Notes under the pieces: model-generated
The model's database searches: none
What the model was told of the DNA's origin: nothing
The model's input: the letters and a program-made list of their open reading frames with translations, nothing else
Position numbers and translations under genes: made by a program
Source: Lachnospiraceae bacterium
GTDB taxonomy: Bacteria; Bacillota; Clostridia; Lachnospirales; Lachnospiraceae
Assembly (NCBI GenBank): GCA_902381685.1
Contig: LR698958.1
Location: 497,672-561,671 of the forward strand
Reading direction: 5' to 3'
Length of the DNA stretch: 64,000 nucleotides
Shown here: one piece after another, positions 8,695 through 17,649 of the stretch
How positions within the stretch are numbered: position 1 is the first letter of the stretch
Layout of the letters: every line of letters starts with the position of its first letter

Positions 8695-9798
8695 ATGATG
8701 AAGAAAAGATTGATCAGTTTAATTCTGGCAGGTGCAATGGTGCTTGGTATGGCAGGTTGTGCAAAAAAACCGGGAGAATCAGATGACAAGAAAGGTGACA
8801 AAGGAGGATATGAACTTGCGTTAATCACTGACGTAGGAACAATTGATGACAAATCATTTAACCAGGGTTCATGGGAAGGATTGAAAAAATACGCAGATGA
8901 AAAAGACATCAGTTGTAAATATTACAAACCTTCTGAAAAATCAGATAAAGCATGTTTGACAGCAATTGACCTTGCAGTAAAAGGTGGGGCAAAAGTTGTT
9001 GTAACACCAGGTTTCTTATTTGAAAAACCAATTTTTGAAGCACAGACAAAATATCCTGATGTAACATTTATTATCATTGATGCAGCGCCAATCGGAGAGG
9101 ACAAAAAACCACATATTGAAAAGAACGTTCTTTCTATCTTCTATGCTGAAGAACAGGCAGGATATTTAGCAGGTTATGCAGCAGTTAAAGAAGGATACAA
9201 ACAGCTTGGATTTATGGGTGGAATCGCCGTACCTGCAGTTATCCGTTACGGATATGGATTTGTTCAGGGTGCTGACGCAGCGGCAAAAGAACTTGGATTA
9301 GCAAAAGATGCTATTGACATCAAATACACATATGTAGGAAACTTTGATGCTTCTCCTGAAAACCAGACAAAAGCAGCTGCTTGGTACAGTGAAGGAACAG
9401 AATGTATCTTCGCTTGTGGTGGTGGAGTTGGTAACTCTGTTATGAAAGCGGCAGAAGGTGCAGGAAAGAAAGTTATCGGTGTAGACGTAGACCAGTCAGT
9501 AGAATCTGATACAGTTATTACTTCTGCAATGAAAAAATTAAGTGATTCAGTTTATAATGCAGTTGCTTCATACTATGACAAATCATTTGAAGGTGGAAAA
9601 TCAATTACATTAAGTGCAGCAGATGACGGTGTGCAGTTACCAATGGAAACATCTAAATTTGAAAAATTCACAAAAGAAGAGTACGAAAAAGTATACAGTG
9701 GATTAAAAGATGGTTCAATTAAAATTGCAAATGACACAGCAGCAAAAGACGCAAAAGATTTACCGACATCAGTTGTAAAAGTTGAATCAATCAAATAA
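8695..9798 (+). CDS. BMP-family nucleoside-binding lipoprotein
   Basis: The substrate-binding component for the ABC importer upstream. It has a lipoprotein signal peptide with lipobox GMAGC (Cys after about 21 residues), then a charged linker and a periplasmic-binding fold of the BMP/Med/TmpC class, with the typical ITDVGTIDDKSFNQ start, FGGI-like FMGGIAVPAV and the central CGGGVGNSV region. 367 residues. Codon choice is markedly more biased (GTA, GCA, AAA, ACA) than in its neighbours, which suggests strong expression, as expected for a binding protein. It has its own strong SD AAAGGAGG. Confidence 0.95.
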   Translation: MMKKRLISLILAGAMVLGMAGCAKKPGESDDKKGDKGGYELALITDVGTIDDKSFNQGSWEGLKKYADEKDISCKYYKPSEKSDKACLTAIDLAVKGGAKVVVTPGFLFEKPIFEAQTKYPDVTFIIIDAAPIGEDKKPHIEKNVLSIFYAEEQAGYLAGYAAVKEGYKQLGFMGGIAVPAVIRYGYGFVQGADAAAKELGLAKDAIDIKYTYVGNFDASPENQTKAAAWYSEGTECIFACGGGVGNSVMKAAEGAGKKVIGVDVDQSVESDTVITSAMKKLSDSVYNAVASYYDKSFEGGKSITLSAADDGVQLPMETSKFEKFTKEEYEKVYSGLKDGSIKIANDTAAKDAKDLPTSVVKVESIK

Positions 9799-9816
9799 TT
9801 TGAAAATGTAGAATAG

Positions 9817-9860
9817 GTATAAGCATCTGCACGTTTGTTGTATGATGCTTATACTGTTTT
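9817..9860 (+). terminator. Hairpin between binding-protein gene and add
   Basis: GTATAAGCATC (9817-9827) pairs perfectly with GATGCTTATAC (9844-9854), loop 16, then TGTTTT. It is a weak terminator or a 3' mRNA stabiliser that would keep the binding-protein transcript more abundant than the distal genes. The add SD AAGGAGG starts at 9861. Confidence 0.6.
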
Positions 9861-9873
9861 AAGGAGGTGCAGT

Positions 9874-10833
9874 ATGGTTATACCTAAAGTGGAGTTGCAC
9901 TGTCATCTGGACGGTTCGCTGCCAATTCAGACTGTCAGTGAATTGCTTGGCAGGGAAGTGAGACAAAGCGAATTGCAGGTGAGTGAGGATTGCAGAAATT
10001 TAGCGGAGTATCTGGAGAAATTTGATTTGCCGCTACAGTGCTTACAGACGGAAGAGGGATTAAAAAAGGCGTCCAAAGCATTTTTGATGGATTTGCAGAA
10101 AGATAACGTACAATATGTGGAAGTGAGATTTGCTCCGCTGTTGTCGGTAAATGAACATCTGAATTGCAGACGGGTTATCCAATCCGTTATTGAAGGTTTG
10201 GAGGAAGCGAAGAAAGAGTGCAATATTTTCTATAATGTAATCGCCTGTGCGATGCGTCATCATTCTGAGGAGGAAAATCTGGAAATGATGAAAGTGGCAA
10301 GAGAATTTCTTGGGGAAGGACTTTGCGCCGTGGACTTAGCGGGAAATGAGGCTGCATTTCCGATGGAAAATTATGTGGAATTGTTTGGAGAGGCGAAAAA
10401 ACTGGGGCTTCCTTTCACTATCCATGCAGGAGAATGCGGAAGAGTGGAAAATGTAATCCAGTCAGTGGAATGTGGCGCTGCGAGAATCGGACATGGAATT
10501 GCACTTCGGGGCAATCGGGACGGAATCGCATTATGTAAAGAAAAAGGAATCGGAATAGAAATGTGTCCGATAAGCAATCTGCAGACAAAGGCAGTGCAGA
10601 ACCCTTCAGAATATCCGCTGCGGGAATTTATTGATGCGGGGCTGCGTGTGACGATTAACACCGATAACAGAACGGTAAGCAATTCCAGTCTGCAAAAAGA
10701 AATGGAGTTTGTGAAAAAACAGTATGGAATCACAGATGATGAACTGATAAAATTGACGGGAAATGCCATTGATGTCGCATTTGCGGAAGATTCTGTTAAG
10801 GAAGAACTTTGGAGAAGACTGAGAGGAGTATAA
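9874..10833 (+). CDS. add: Adenosine deaminase
   Basis: Deaminates adenosine and deoxyadenosine to inosine and deoxyinosine for the purine phosphorylase at the end of the operon. The zinc motif VELHCHLDGSLP is at the N-terminus, HAGECG carries the catalytic-region histidine, and GHGIAL and NTDN complete the metal and active-site set. The start is the ATG at 9874, 7 bp after AAGGAGG; a longer in-frame reading from a TTG at 9835 would run through the upstream hairpin and is unlikely. 319 residues. Confidence 0.95.
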   Translation: MVIPKVELHCHLDGSLPIQTVSELLGREVRQSELQVSEDCRNLAEYLEKFDLPLQCLQTEEGLKKASKAFLMDLQKDNVQYVEVRFAPLLSVNEHLNCRRVIQSVIEGLEEAKKECNIFYNVIACAMRHHSEEENLEMMKVAREFLGEGLCAVDLAGNEAAFPMENYVELFGEAKKLGLPFTIHAGECGRVENVIQSVECGAARIGHGIALRGNRDGIALCKEKGIGIEMCPISNLQTKAVQNPSEYPLREFIDAGLRVTINTDNRTVSNSSLQKEMEFVKKQYGITDDELIKLTGNAIDVAFAEDSVKEELWRRLRGV

Positions 10834-10834
10834 A

Positions 10835-11563
10835 ATGGAGTGCAAATATTTGTACAATGTATTGCCGTTTCTAGCAAAATGTAAAAAGGAAACACAAAAA
10901 CAATTTGAAAACTATTTTAAAAGTGCTCCGGCATGGCTTATGGATTCCTTCCAGATTGAGGAGATGGCTAAGGGAGAGATATTTGTACGGGAAAATACTC
11001 CGATTGACACAATATATTTTGTGGGAAAAGGAATGATTAAGGCGACAGATTACCGTATTTACGGCATCACTTATGACTTTATGAGTTTTGATTGTGTCCA
11101 CGCACTGGGCGGTATGGAAATTATTATGGATTTGGACACATATATGACAACGCTGGAAACGGCCACACCGTGTACGGTTGTGAAGATTCCGAAGGCGCAG
11201 TATGAAAAATGGCTTTTATCAGATTTAAGAGTACTTAAGTTAGAGGCGAAACTGACCGGAAAATCTTTGCTGGAAGACGGCAGAAAAAGCAGGGCATATT
11301 TATTTTTACAGGGCTCGGACAGGCTGGCGATGCTTCTGACAGAGAGATACGAGTTGTATGCGAAAAACGGAATTCTGCGTGTGCAGGGCGGACGGCAGGG
11401 GCTGTCCGATACAACGGGACTTTGTGTAAAGACCATTAACCGTGCGGTGAAAAAATTTTCAGAGGAAGGCTTAGTGAGTAAGGAAGGGAATAAGATAACC
11501 GTTTCTTACGAACAATATAAAAAATTAAAAGATAAGATAATGCGAATTATTGATATTGAATAG
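10835..11563 (+). CDS. Crp/Fnr-family transcriptional regulator
   Basis: 242 residues with an N-terminal cyclic-nucleotide-binding-type beta roll (about 35-150) and a C-terminal winged helix (about 165-235) whose recognition region reads TGLCVKTINRAVKKFSEEG. There is no Fnr-type cysteine cluster, so iron-sulfur oxygen sensing is not evident. The start lies 1 bp after the add stop, so it is translated within the nucleoside operon and probably controls it; the effector is not known. Confidence 0.88.
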   Translation: MECKYLYNVLPFLAKCKKETQKQFENYFKSAPAWLMDSFQIEEMAKGEIFVRENTPIDTIYFVGKGMIKATDYRIYGITYDFMSFDCVHALGGMEIIMDLDTYMTTLETATPCTVVKIPKAQYEKWLLSDLRVLKLEAKLTGKSLLEDGRKSRAYLFLQGSDRLAMLLTERYELYAKNGILRVQGGRQGLSDTTGLCVKTINRAVKKFSEEGLVSKEGNKITVSYEQYKKLKDKIMRIIDIE

Positions 11564-11579
11564 CAGAAAGGAGTTTATA

Positions 11580-12407
11580 ATGAATCCAGTATACGAAAAA
11601 TTAATGACTTGCGTGGAGAGCGTAAAAGCAAAAGTAGATTTCCGTCCGGAGGTAGCGTTGATTCTCGGTTCAGGACTTGGAGATTATGCTGATGAAATAG
11701 AGATTGTACAGACAGTAGACTATACGGACATTGAAGGATTTCCGACCTCTACGGTAGCAGGACATAAAGGACGTTTTGTTTTTGGCTATGTAGACAAAAC
11801 TCCGGTTGTAATCATGCAGGGAAGAGTGCATTATTATGAAGGATATCCAATGTCTGATGTTGTACTGCCGACAAGACTTATGGGACTTTTGGGAGCAAAA
11901 AAATTGATTTTGACAAATGCGGCAGGCGGTGTCAACTTTGATTTTAAGCCGGGCGACTTTATGATGCTGACAGACCATATCACAACAGGAGTTCCGAGTG
12001 CGTTAATCGGCGCCAATTTAGAGGAGTTAGGAGTAAGATTTCCGGACATGAGCGAAGTTTACAGCACAAAGATGCAGGAAATCGTAAGAGAAACTGCAAA
12101 AGAGCAGGGAATTGACTTAAAAGAAGGTGTGTATGCGCAGTTTACGGGACCAAACTATGAAACACCTGCGGAAATCCGCATGGCGAGAGCGTGGGGAGCA
12201 GATGCAGTTGGTATGAGTACAGCGTGTGAGGCAATGGCTGCACGTCATATGGGAATGGAGATCTGTGGAATTTCATGTATTACAAATCTTGCGGCGGGAA
12301 TGTCAAAAGAAGAATTAAACCACAAAGAAGTGCAGGAAACTGCTGACAGAGTGGCAAAACAATTTAAAACACTGATTACGGGAATTATTACAAGAATCGG
12401 GGAATAG
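11580..12407 (+). CDS. Purine nucleoside phosphorylase
   Basis: Phosphorolysis of inosine, guanosine and deoxy forms to base and pentose 1-phosphate. It is a trimeric PNP/MTAP-type enzyme with phosphate-binding ILGSGLGDYAD, the RVHYYEGY motif, TNAAGG, and the purine-binding region GPNYETPAEIR. The ATG at 11580 follows AGAAAGGAG; a TTG 30 bp upstream is in frame but overlaps the regulator gene. 275 residues. Last gene of the operon, ended by a strong terminator. Confidence 0.95.
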   Translation: MNPVYEKLMTCVESVKAKVDFRPEVALILGSGLGDYADEIEIVQTVDYTDIEGFPTSTVAGHKGRFVFGYVDKTPVVIMQGRVHYYEGYPMSDVVLPTRLMGLLGAKKLILTNAAGGVNFDFKPGDFMMLTDHITTGVPSALIGANLEELGVRFPDMSEVYSTKMQEIVRETAKEQGIDLKEGVYAQFTGPNYETPAEIRMARAWGADAVGMSTACEAMAARHMGMEICGISCITNLAAGMSKEELNHKEVQETADRVAKQFKTLITGIITRIGE

Positions 12408-12412
12408 ACGGG

Positions 12413-12445
12413 AAAAAGAGTTATGGAGAGCCATAACTCTTTTTT
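12413..12445 (+). terminator. Rho-independent terminator of the nucleoside operon
   Basis: AAAAAGAGTTATGG, loop AGAG, CCATAACTCTTTTTT. The stem is perfect over 14 bp. It could also work on the minus strand. Confidence 0.92.
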
Positions 12446-12465
12446 ATTGCTTTTTTCAAGGCGCA

Positions 12466-12786
12466 TTACCCATTTGTATGATTGACAAAATTTAAAAAAA
12501 TTTCATTTTCATAGTGACGTATCGCTTTATATAGAGAGAGTATTTCCAACTCTGCCGTTAATTCGGACAATACCAGAATCGGTACCGGTTTCATAAATTG
12601 CTTGATAAGAAGTTCTATTTGCAGCGATAAATAAATTAAGGCTGCCTTTAGCGCATGAGAGTCTGCGATTTCCTTTCCAAATCTATTTCGTACTCTTTGA
12701 AGTAAATCGTAAAATATTTTGCCAGAAAAGACAAGTTTTATAAAAAGACACGATGTTTGGAGAATTGGAATATTTTCAGGAACCAT
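12466..12786 (-). CDS. Hypothetical protein, 106 residues
   Basis: An open reading frame with no recognised family. It reads as a mostly helical, Leu/Ile/Lys-rich small protein. No convincing SD precedes the ATG (AAAAATAAG only), and it stands alone in the opposite direction to its neighbours, starting close to the promoter of the next plus-strand gene. It may be a remnant or a chance ORF. Confidence 0.3.
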   Translation of the reverse strand: MVPENIPILQTSCLFIKLVFSGKIFYDLLQRVRNRFGKEIADSHALKAALIYLSLQIELLIKQFMKPVPILVLSELTAELEILSLYKAIRHYENEIFLNFVNHTNG

Positions 12787-12804
12787 CTTATTTTTAGCAG
12801 ATTA

Positions 12805-12833
12805 CTTGAATCTGTGTGGTCATAATGATACTA
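12805..12833 (+). promoter_or_regulatory. Promoter of the interrupted membrane-protein gene
   Basis: TTGAAT (12805-12810), 17-bp spacer, TACTAT (12828-12833), about 45 bp before the start codon at 12878. Confidence 0.6.
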
Positions 12834-13552
12834 TATACCATATTCTATAAAAAGAGGTCAGATTGAAGGGATAAAAAATGAGACAGAGATTTAAAATTCA
12901 TTGGAAGGCAATGAAAATGGAGATAAAGGAACATAAAAGTTCTTTCATTGTCTATATGGTATTGCGTATATTAGTCATTCTTATTATGATACTACAGATT
13001 TTGAATAAGAATTACGAAAATGTATTTTATTGTGTGCTGACGCTTCTGCTTCTGATCGTACCAAGTTTTCTTCAGGTGGAATTAAAGATAGAACTTCCCA
13101 CTACACTTGAGATTATTATACTGCTTTTTATTGTGGCGGCGGAAGTTTTGGGAGAAATCCGTTCGTATTATACGAAAGTACCGGGCTGGGATACAATGCT
13201 GCATACAATCAACGGTTTTCTTGCGGCGGCAATCGGATTTTCCCTTGTGGACATTCTGAATCGAAACAAGAAAGCGAAGTTTAATTTATCTCCGCTTTAC
13301 ATGGCAATCGTGGCATTTTGTTTTTCCATGACAATCGGAGTAATGTGGGAGTTTTATGAATGCACGGTGGATACATTTCTGGGAATGGATACGCAGAAAG
13401 ATACGGTTGTGCACAGCATCTCCACGGTTATGCTTGATCCGAACGGAGAGACGAATGTGGTACATATTGATGATATAGATGAAGTAATTGTCAATGGACA
13501 GGAACTGGGACTTTGTACTGGTCAAGCTTTTTGGTAACACTTTGTTCGGAAA

Positions 13553-14407
13553 TCATGCTCTATATCGAAACTCCATTGGTGTCATATAGTTATTCGTTGA
13601 ATGAGGTCTCACATAGTTGTACCAGTTAATGTATTGCTTTGTCATTTCATCTAACTGCTCAACACTTTCAAAAGTATATCTATAGTAAAAACAATTTTTG
13701 AAAGTATTATAAAATCTTTCCATTGGCGCATTATCATAAGGACAGCCAGCCTTGCTCATACTTTGAATTACGCCGTTATCCTTGCAAAAATTGACAAACT
13801 CCCAAGATGTATATTGTACTCCCTGATCGTTGTGCAGAAGTATTCCATTGTTGGGTTTTTCTTTTTTTAGGGCTTCCGTAAGTGTTTCTATTGCAAGTTC
13901 TGTATTTATGTAATCGCTATTGACTGATGCTATAGCAGATCTGTCAAATAAATCCATAATGGTACAGTTATATCGAAACTTACCATTAGGCTGGCGCATA
14001 TATGTAAAATCAGTGCACCAGATCTTATTTTTTTCATCAACGTTGAACTTTTGCTTTAAGAGATTATCAAAGATTTTATGTTTTTTACAGCTTTTGTAAC
14101 CTGGCTTTTTTCTCATAACAATAGCAGACAGATTAAGATCCTTATTCATATATTTATGGATAGTTGTTGTACTAAGATATATGCCATATCTTTGTAGAAA
14201 GATTTTCATAGGCCGATATCCAATGGTTCTATTATTGTTGTAATAGATATACTTTATTCTTTCATAAACCATAAATCTTTGCTCGTAATAATCTCTTTTC
14301 GTATCTTTCAGATAATTGTAGTAACAATTAAGGCTAATCTTAAAATGTCTGCACAACCATCTTAAGCCAAATTGCTCCTTATTTTTGTCAATGAATCGAT
14401 ATACCAC
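13553..14407 (-). CDS. IS3-family transposase OrfB (DDE integrase domain)
   Basis: 284 residues of the retroviral-type integrase fold with the DDE region visible: WCTDFTYM, then HNDQGVQYTS and the glutamate in PMERFYNTFKN. A separate start would be a GTG overlapping the orfA stop (TAGTG). More likely it is made as an OrfAB fusion by -1 slippage on the A7 tract at 14440-14446 of the coding strand, after which the frame runs directly into OrfB. No disabling mutation is visible, so the element may be active. Confidence 0.93.
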   Translation of the reverse strand: MVYRFIDKNKEQFGLRWLCRHFKISLNCYYNYLKDTKRDYYEQRFMVYERIKYIYYNNNRTIGYRPMKIFLQRYGIYLSTTTIHKYMNKDLNLSAIVMRKKPGYKSCKKHKIFDNLLKQKFNVDEKNKIWCTDFTYMRQPNGKFRYNCTIMDLFDRSAIASVNSDYINTELAIETLTEALKKEKPNNGILLHNDQGVQYTSWEFVNFCKDNGVIQSMSKAGCPYDNAPMERFYNTFKNCFYYRYTFESVEQLDEMTKQYINWYNYVRPHSTNNYMTPMEFRYRA

Positions 14408-14700
14408 TAATCGATTTCCTTTGCAAAGAATGCCGCTGCTTTTTTTAAAAAATCAATTTCTTTATCCTTCTCATGAAGAAGTTGGTTCAGTCTTCTGATT
14501 TCCTTTGCAGATTCGAATTCTTCCAGTGATGTTTTAGTGGTAGTTTTATATTGGCATTCTTCACCATGTTTTTTTACCCACCCGGTGAGGGTGCTTTTTG
14601 CAACATTGTAGTCAGCTGCTATCTCACTTATTGAGCGATCACCTGCCATATAGGCTTTGACTACTTCAATTTTAAAATTTTCATTGTAACGTGTGGCCAT
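14407..14700 (-). CDS. IS3-family transposase OrfA (HTH domain)
   Basis: 97 residues with a helix-turn-helix of the HTH_Tnp_1 type (SISEIAADYNVAKSTLTGWV) and a C-terminal leucine-zipper-like coiled coil (IRRLNQLLHEKDKEIDFLKK), the usual OrfA plan for end binding and multimerisation. The sequence TTAAAAAAAGC near its 3' end is a candidate -1 frameshift site. Confidence 0.93.
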   Translation of the reverse strand: MATRYNENFKIEVVKAYMAGDRSISEIAADYNVAKSTLTGWVKKHGEECQYKTTTKTSLEEFESAKEIRRLNQLLHEKDKEIDFLKKAAAFFAKEID

Positions 14701-14984
14701 GATTGGTCCCTCCTTTGGATAATAAATATTATATACTATCCGAACAAGGTGTTACAAATTTAGTTTACCACTACACTTGGAGGATATTTGGACATCGGTT
14801 TGAAAGATACGATGAAAGATTTGTTCGTAAACTTTATCGGTGCGGTCGTTTTCTCCATTATCGGCTATTTCTATGTGAAGAGAAGAGGAGAGGAGAGGGA
14901 AAATTTGCGAAGAAATTCATTCCGAGGCGAAAGCAGGAGGAAAGTGATTATTTGAGAATTGCCCTACAAGATTCGAAGGAAACG

Positions 14985-15013
14985 TTGACGGAGAAAAAAT
15001 AATTTGGTATAAT
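14985..15013 (+). promoter_or_regulatory. Promoter of tRNA-Cys
   Basis: TTGACG (14985-14990), 17-bp spacer, TATAAT (15008-15013). The expected start is near 15020, about 35 bp before the mature tRNA. A short imperfect hairpin AGTATA-GAA-TATACT lies in the leader. Confidence 0.8.
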
Positions 15014-15054
15014 TTTTGTGTTGTCAGTATAGAATATACTAACAGCATGAAAAT

Positions 15055-15125
15055 GGCGCCATAGCCAAGTGGTAAGGCAAAGGTCTGCAACACCTCTATC
15101 ACCAGTTCAAATCTGGTTGGCGCCT
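15055..15125 (+). tRNA. tRNA-Cys (anticodon GCA)
   Basis: Acceptor GGCGCCA pairs with TGGCGCC. The anticodon arm reads AGGTCTGCAACACCT with anticodon GCA, the T arm is ACCAG-TTCAAAT-CTGGT, and the discriminator base is U. 71 nt, with CCA not encoded. A single tRNA gene with its own promoter and terminator. Confidence 0.95.
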
Positions 15126-15131
15126 TAGAGA

Positions 15132-15158
15132 GTCGGGAGAGTATCCCGGCTTTTTTTT
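15132..15158 (+). terminator. Terminator after tRNA-Cys
   Basis: GTCGGGA, loop GAGTA, TCCCGGC followed by eight T. Confidence 0.88.
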
Positions 15159-15268
15159 ATACATCTATTCAAAACATTCACTGGATATTTTTGGCAAAAA
15201 GGTTGAAATCTAAAAGTGTGTGTGAGAAAATATGACTATAATAAGCAGGATAAGGAGGAGAAGGAACA

Positions 15269-17638
15269 ATGAGAAAAAGAAAATGGACAGCGGTCTTACT
15301 TTCTGTTGCAATGATGCTGACAATGCTTCCAAGTACGGCGTTCGCTAAAGAGACAAAGGCTGAAGCGTGGGACGGAAAAGCAGTGGATACGTCTTGGTAT
15401 GCAGAAGACAAAACTTCTTATGAAATCAGCAGTGCAGATCAGTTGGCAGGACTGTCACAATTGGTAAATGAAGGTAAAAGTTTCAAGGGAAAAACAGTTT
15501 CTCTGACAGATGACATTGATTTGAATAATAAAGAATGGACACCTATTGGAAAATCGGGAAAGACATTCCAGGGAACATTTGATGGGAAAAATCATGTTAT
15601 CAGCAACCTGAGCATCAACACACCGAAGAAAAATGACATTGGTCTGTTCGGCTATACTTCCGGCGGAGCAATCAAGAATTTTCAAGTCAAAGATGCAACC
15701 GTAAAGGGAAGAATGTGTGTAGGTGTTATCGCAGGAACTCCACATACAGCAGACTATGCAAACATAACAGTGAGCGGAAAAGTAATCGTGGAAGGTTATG
15801 CTTATGTGGGCGGCGCCTGTGGAAAAAATGCTTACGGTGATATTACAAATGTGGATATTACAGGTGAAGCGGGAAGTTATGTCAAGGCAGAAAGTGAACA
15901 ATACCGTACATATGTGGGCGGTCTTGTAGGATTTATGGGTGAAGGTAACCAGACGGTAAAAGACTGTGACGTGAAGATTGACGTTATCGGCTCTACTTGT
16001 GATGTAGGTGGGATTTTAGGTATTCTTCATTATGGAAATACTTTACAGAACTGTACATACGAGGGAAGTCTTACAATTACGAAACCAGATGCGGAAGACG
16101 GAAGCGAATTTGGGGCTTTGGTAGGAACGATTTACAACGGTAAGGACAAAGTCAGTACGACAATTAAAGACTGTGAAGCGACTGTAAATCAAGCAACTTC
16201 AGGCGGAAAAGATGTCACAGACACAATTACACCGCACGGAGATTTCTACAATAAGACAGAAAGCGGCAGCCTTGAGGACATAACAATTGATGCGATTATC
16301 AATGGTTCGCACGTTGCGATAACAAATGCGGTAGCAAAAATCGGCAATACAGAATACAAAACATTAGCAGAAGCATTTCGAGCAGCAAAAAGCGGAGATA
16401 CGGTCGAAATTTTGCGCGATGTTGACGTGAAGGTATGGAATCAGATTAATAATGTCAAAAATATTACCGTAAAAGGAAACGGCCATACACTCAATATTGC
16501 TGAGGTAGAATCCAAACAAAATGGAGATTATCTTTTCTATAATGCAGACGGTTTGAATGTTTCTGACGTAAATATCAACTTTACGAAAAGCGGAAACGGA
16601 TTCTGCATGAATTCAGGTAAACTGGAAAATGTTCATATGACAGGAGCACCTGAGCAGAAAAGCAACTATGCGGTATTTGTCGGAACGGGCTCAAAAGTAG
16701 AGATTGATAACAGTTCATTTAAAAACTTTGGAGTTGCCGTTTACAGTCAGCCTACGGCAAATGACAAGGCTACATCAGACATTGATGTGACAGATTCACA
16801 GTTTACAGACTGTAAGATGACAATATGCAGTTATGCAGCAAACACAGTTTTCACAGGAAATACAGTTACGGGAAGTGAGGAACTTTCATTTGCCGCAAAA
16901 GCAGATGCTGTGAACAAAGATGCAAACGTGACATATGTCATTACCGGAAATACATTTAAAGATGCCGGAAAGATTTGGTTCTACGGTGCAAATGCAAATG
17001 ACGTTGTTTTCAAGAAAAACAAAGTGACAGGAAATACTTATATTTCCACAGAAGATGCAGCGGAAGGTGTACTTGACCTCAATTATAACTATTGGGGAGG
17101 AAATGCACCGAGTGACAAACAGATAGTGGATAATAATGACAACGTTTCTGTCGAGAACTCTATTTATTATATCAACGAGAGAATGTCAGATAAAGATTTG
17201 AACACTTATGTTCCGTTGGATAAGATTATATTGAATAAAACGGAATTGAAGTTGCATGTAAATGAAAGTGAGAAGTTGATTGCTGCATTTGTTCCTGACA
17301 ATGCGACGGACAAGGCTCTTACATGGAGCAGCAGTGATGAAAAAGTAGCCATTGTAGATGAAAACGGATTAGTTACGGCTAAAGGTCTCGGCACAGCGGA
17401 AATTACCGTTACTACTGAAGACGGAAAGACAGCAGTATGTAAAGTGACGGTAGAAAAGAAGAAAGATGAAAATCCTTCAACAAAACCGGATAAACCGAAT
17501 CAGCCGGACAAACCACAAAAACCGGAGAGTCCGAAGACTGCAGATAACAGCAATGTATTCTTCTATATGATAATGCTTTTGGCAGCAGGAGCGGGCATTA
17601 TTGTTTATGCTAAAAGAAGACGCAATTGGATTAAATAA
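15269..17638 (+). CDS. Sortase-type surface protein with beta-helix repeats
   Basis: A 789-residue cell-wall protein of unknown function. It has a signal peptide (cleavage near AFAKE, about residue 26). Residues about 50-280 contain GLUG-like repeats (GLFGYTSGGAIKNF, GVIAG, GGLVGFMG, GGILG). Residues about 340-630 form a second right-handed beta-helix-like region (NNVKNITVKGNGHTL, VFTGNTVTG). A Big_2 Ig-like domain lies at about 655-735 (LTWSSSDEKVAIVDENG). A Pro/Lys/Asn linker then precedes the anchor SPKTAD, a hydrophobic helix and KRRRN. It stands alone after tRNA-Cys; a TATAAT at 15237-15242 is a candidate -10. It could be an adhesin or a polysaccharide-active protein; no catalytic motif is recognised. 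Confidence 0.85.
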   Translation: MRKRKWTAVLLSVAMMLTMLPSTAFAKETKAEAWDGKAVDTSWYAEDKTSYEISSADQLAGLSQLVNEGKSFKGKTVSLTDDIDLNNKEWTPIGKSGKTFQGTFDGKNHVISNLSINTPKKNDIGLFGYTSGGAIKNFQVKDATVKGRMCVGVIAGTPHTADYANITVSGKVIVEGYAYVGGACGKNAYGDITNVDITGEAGSYVKAESEQYRTYVGGLVGFMGEGNQTVKDCDVKIDVIGSTCDVGGILGILHYGNTLQNCTYEGSLTITKPDAEDGSEFGALVGTIYNGKDKVSTTIKDCEATVNQATSGGKDVTDTITPHGDFYNKTESGSLEDITIDAIINGSHVAITNAVAKIGNTEYKTLAEAFRAAKSGDTVEILRDVDVKVWNQINNVKNITVKGNGHTLNIAEVESKQNGDYLFYNADGLNVSDVNINFTKSGNGFCMNSGKLENVHMTGAPEQKSNYAVFVGTGSKVEIDNSSFKNFGVAVYSQPTANDKATSDIDVTDSQFTDCKMTICSYAANTVFTGNTVTGSEELSFAAKADAVNKDANVTYVITGNTFKDAGKIWFYGANANDVVFKKNKVTGNTYISTEDAAEGVLDLNYNYWGGNAPSDKQIVDNNDNVSVENSIYYINERMSDKDLNTYVPLDKIILNKTELKLHVNESEKLIAAFVPDNATDKALTWSSSDEKVAIVDENGLVTAKGLGTAEITVTTEDGKTAVCKVTVEKKKDENPSTKPDKPNQPDKPQKPESPKTADNSNVFFYMIMLLAAGAGIIVYAKRRRNWIK

Positions 17639-17649
17639 TTTATAAAAGG

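Larger units (their letters stand above)
13514..14775 (-). mobile_element. IS3-family insertion sequence, 1262 bp
   Basis: Both ends begin TGTA and form a 37-bp imperfect inverted repeat; the inner parts are GTAACACTTTGTTCGGA and, from the other end, GTAACACCTTGTTCGGA. A 3-bp target duplication CTT flanks it (13511-13513 and 14776-14778), as expected for the family. It carries the usual two overlapping frames orfA and orfB on the minus strand. The perfect rejoining of the interrupted host gene fixes both boundaries. Confidence 0.95.
12878..14955 (+). pseudogene. Polytopic membrane protein gene interrupted by an IS3-family element
   Basis: The 5' part (12878-13513) encodes 212 residues with several membrane segments and the motifs PGWDTMLHTINGF and MWEFYECTVD, resembling the YjdF/DUF2238 family (recognised from memory, so moderate certainty). 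The reading frame is broken at a CTT target duplication. Removing 13514-14778 restores one continuous frame: QELGL joins GGYLDIGLKDTMKDLF and runs through a last membrane helix to a TGA at 14953-14955, giving 270 residues. In the present state the protein loses its last helix and gains seven or so foreign residues (CTGQAFW). Function unknown. Confidence 0.88.

Noticed and set aside
14703..15002. 99-codon plus-strand frame across the right IS3 end
   Set aside because: It begins in the IS end and reads the host gene remnant out of its natural frame; the correct frame is the continuation of the interrupted membrane protein.
15001..15054. T-box-like leader before tRNA-Cys
   Set aside because: The short hairpin lacks T-box consensus and leads into a tRNA gene itself, not a coding region.
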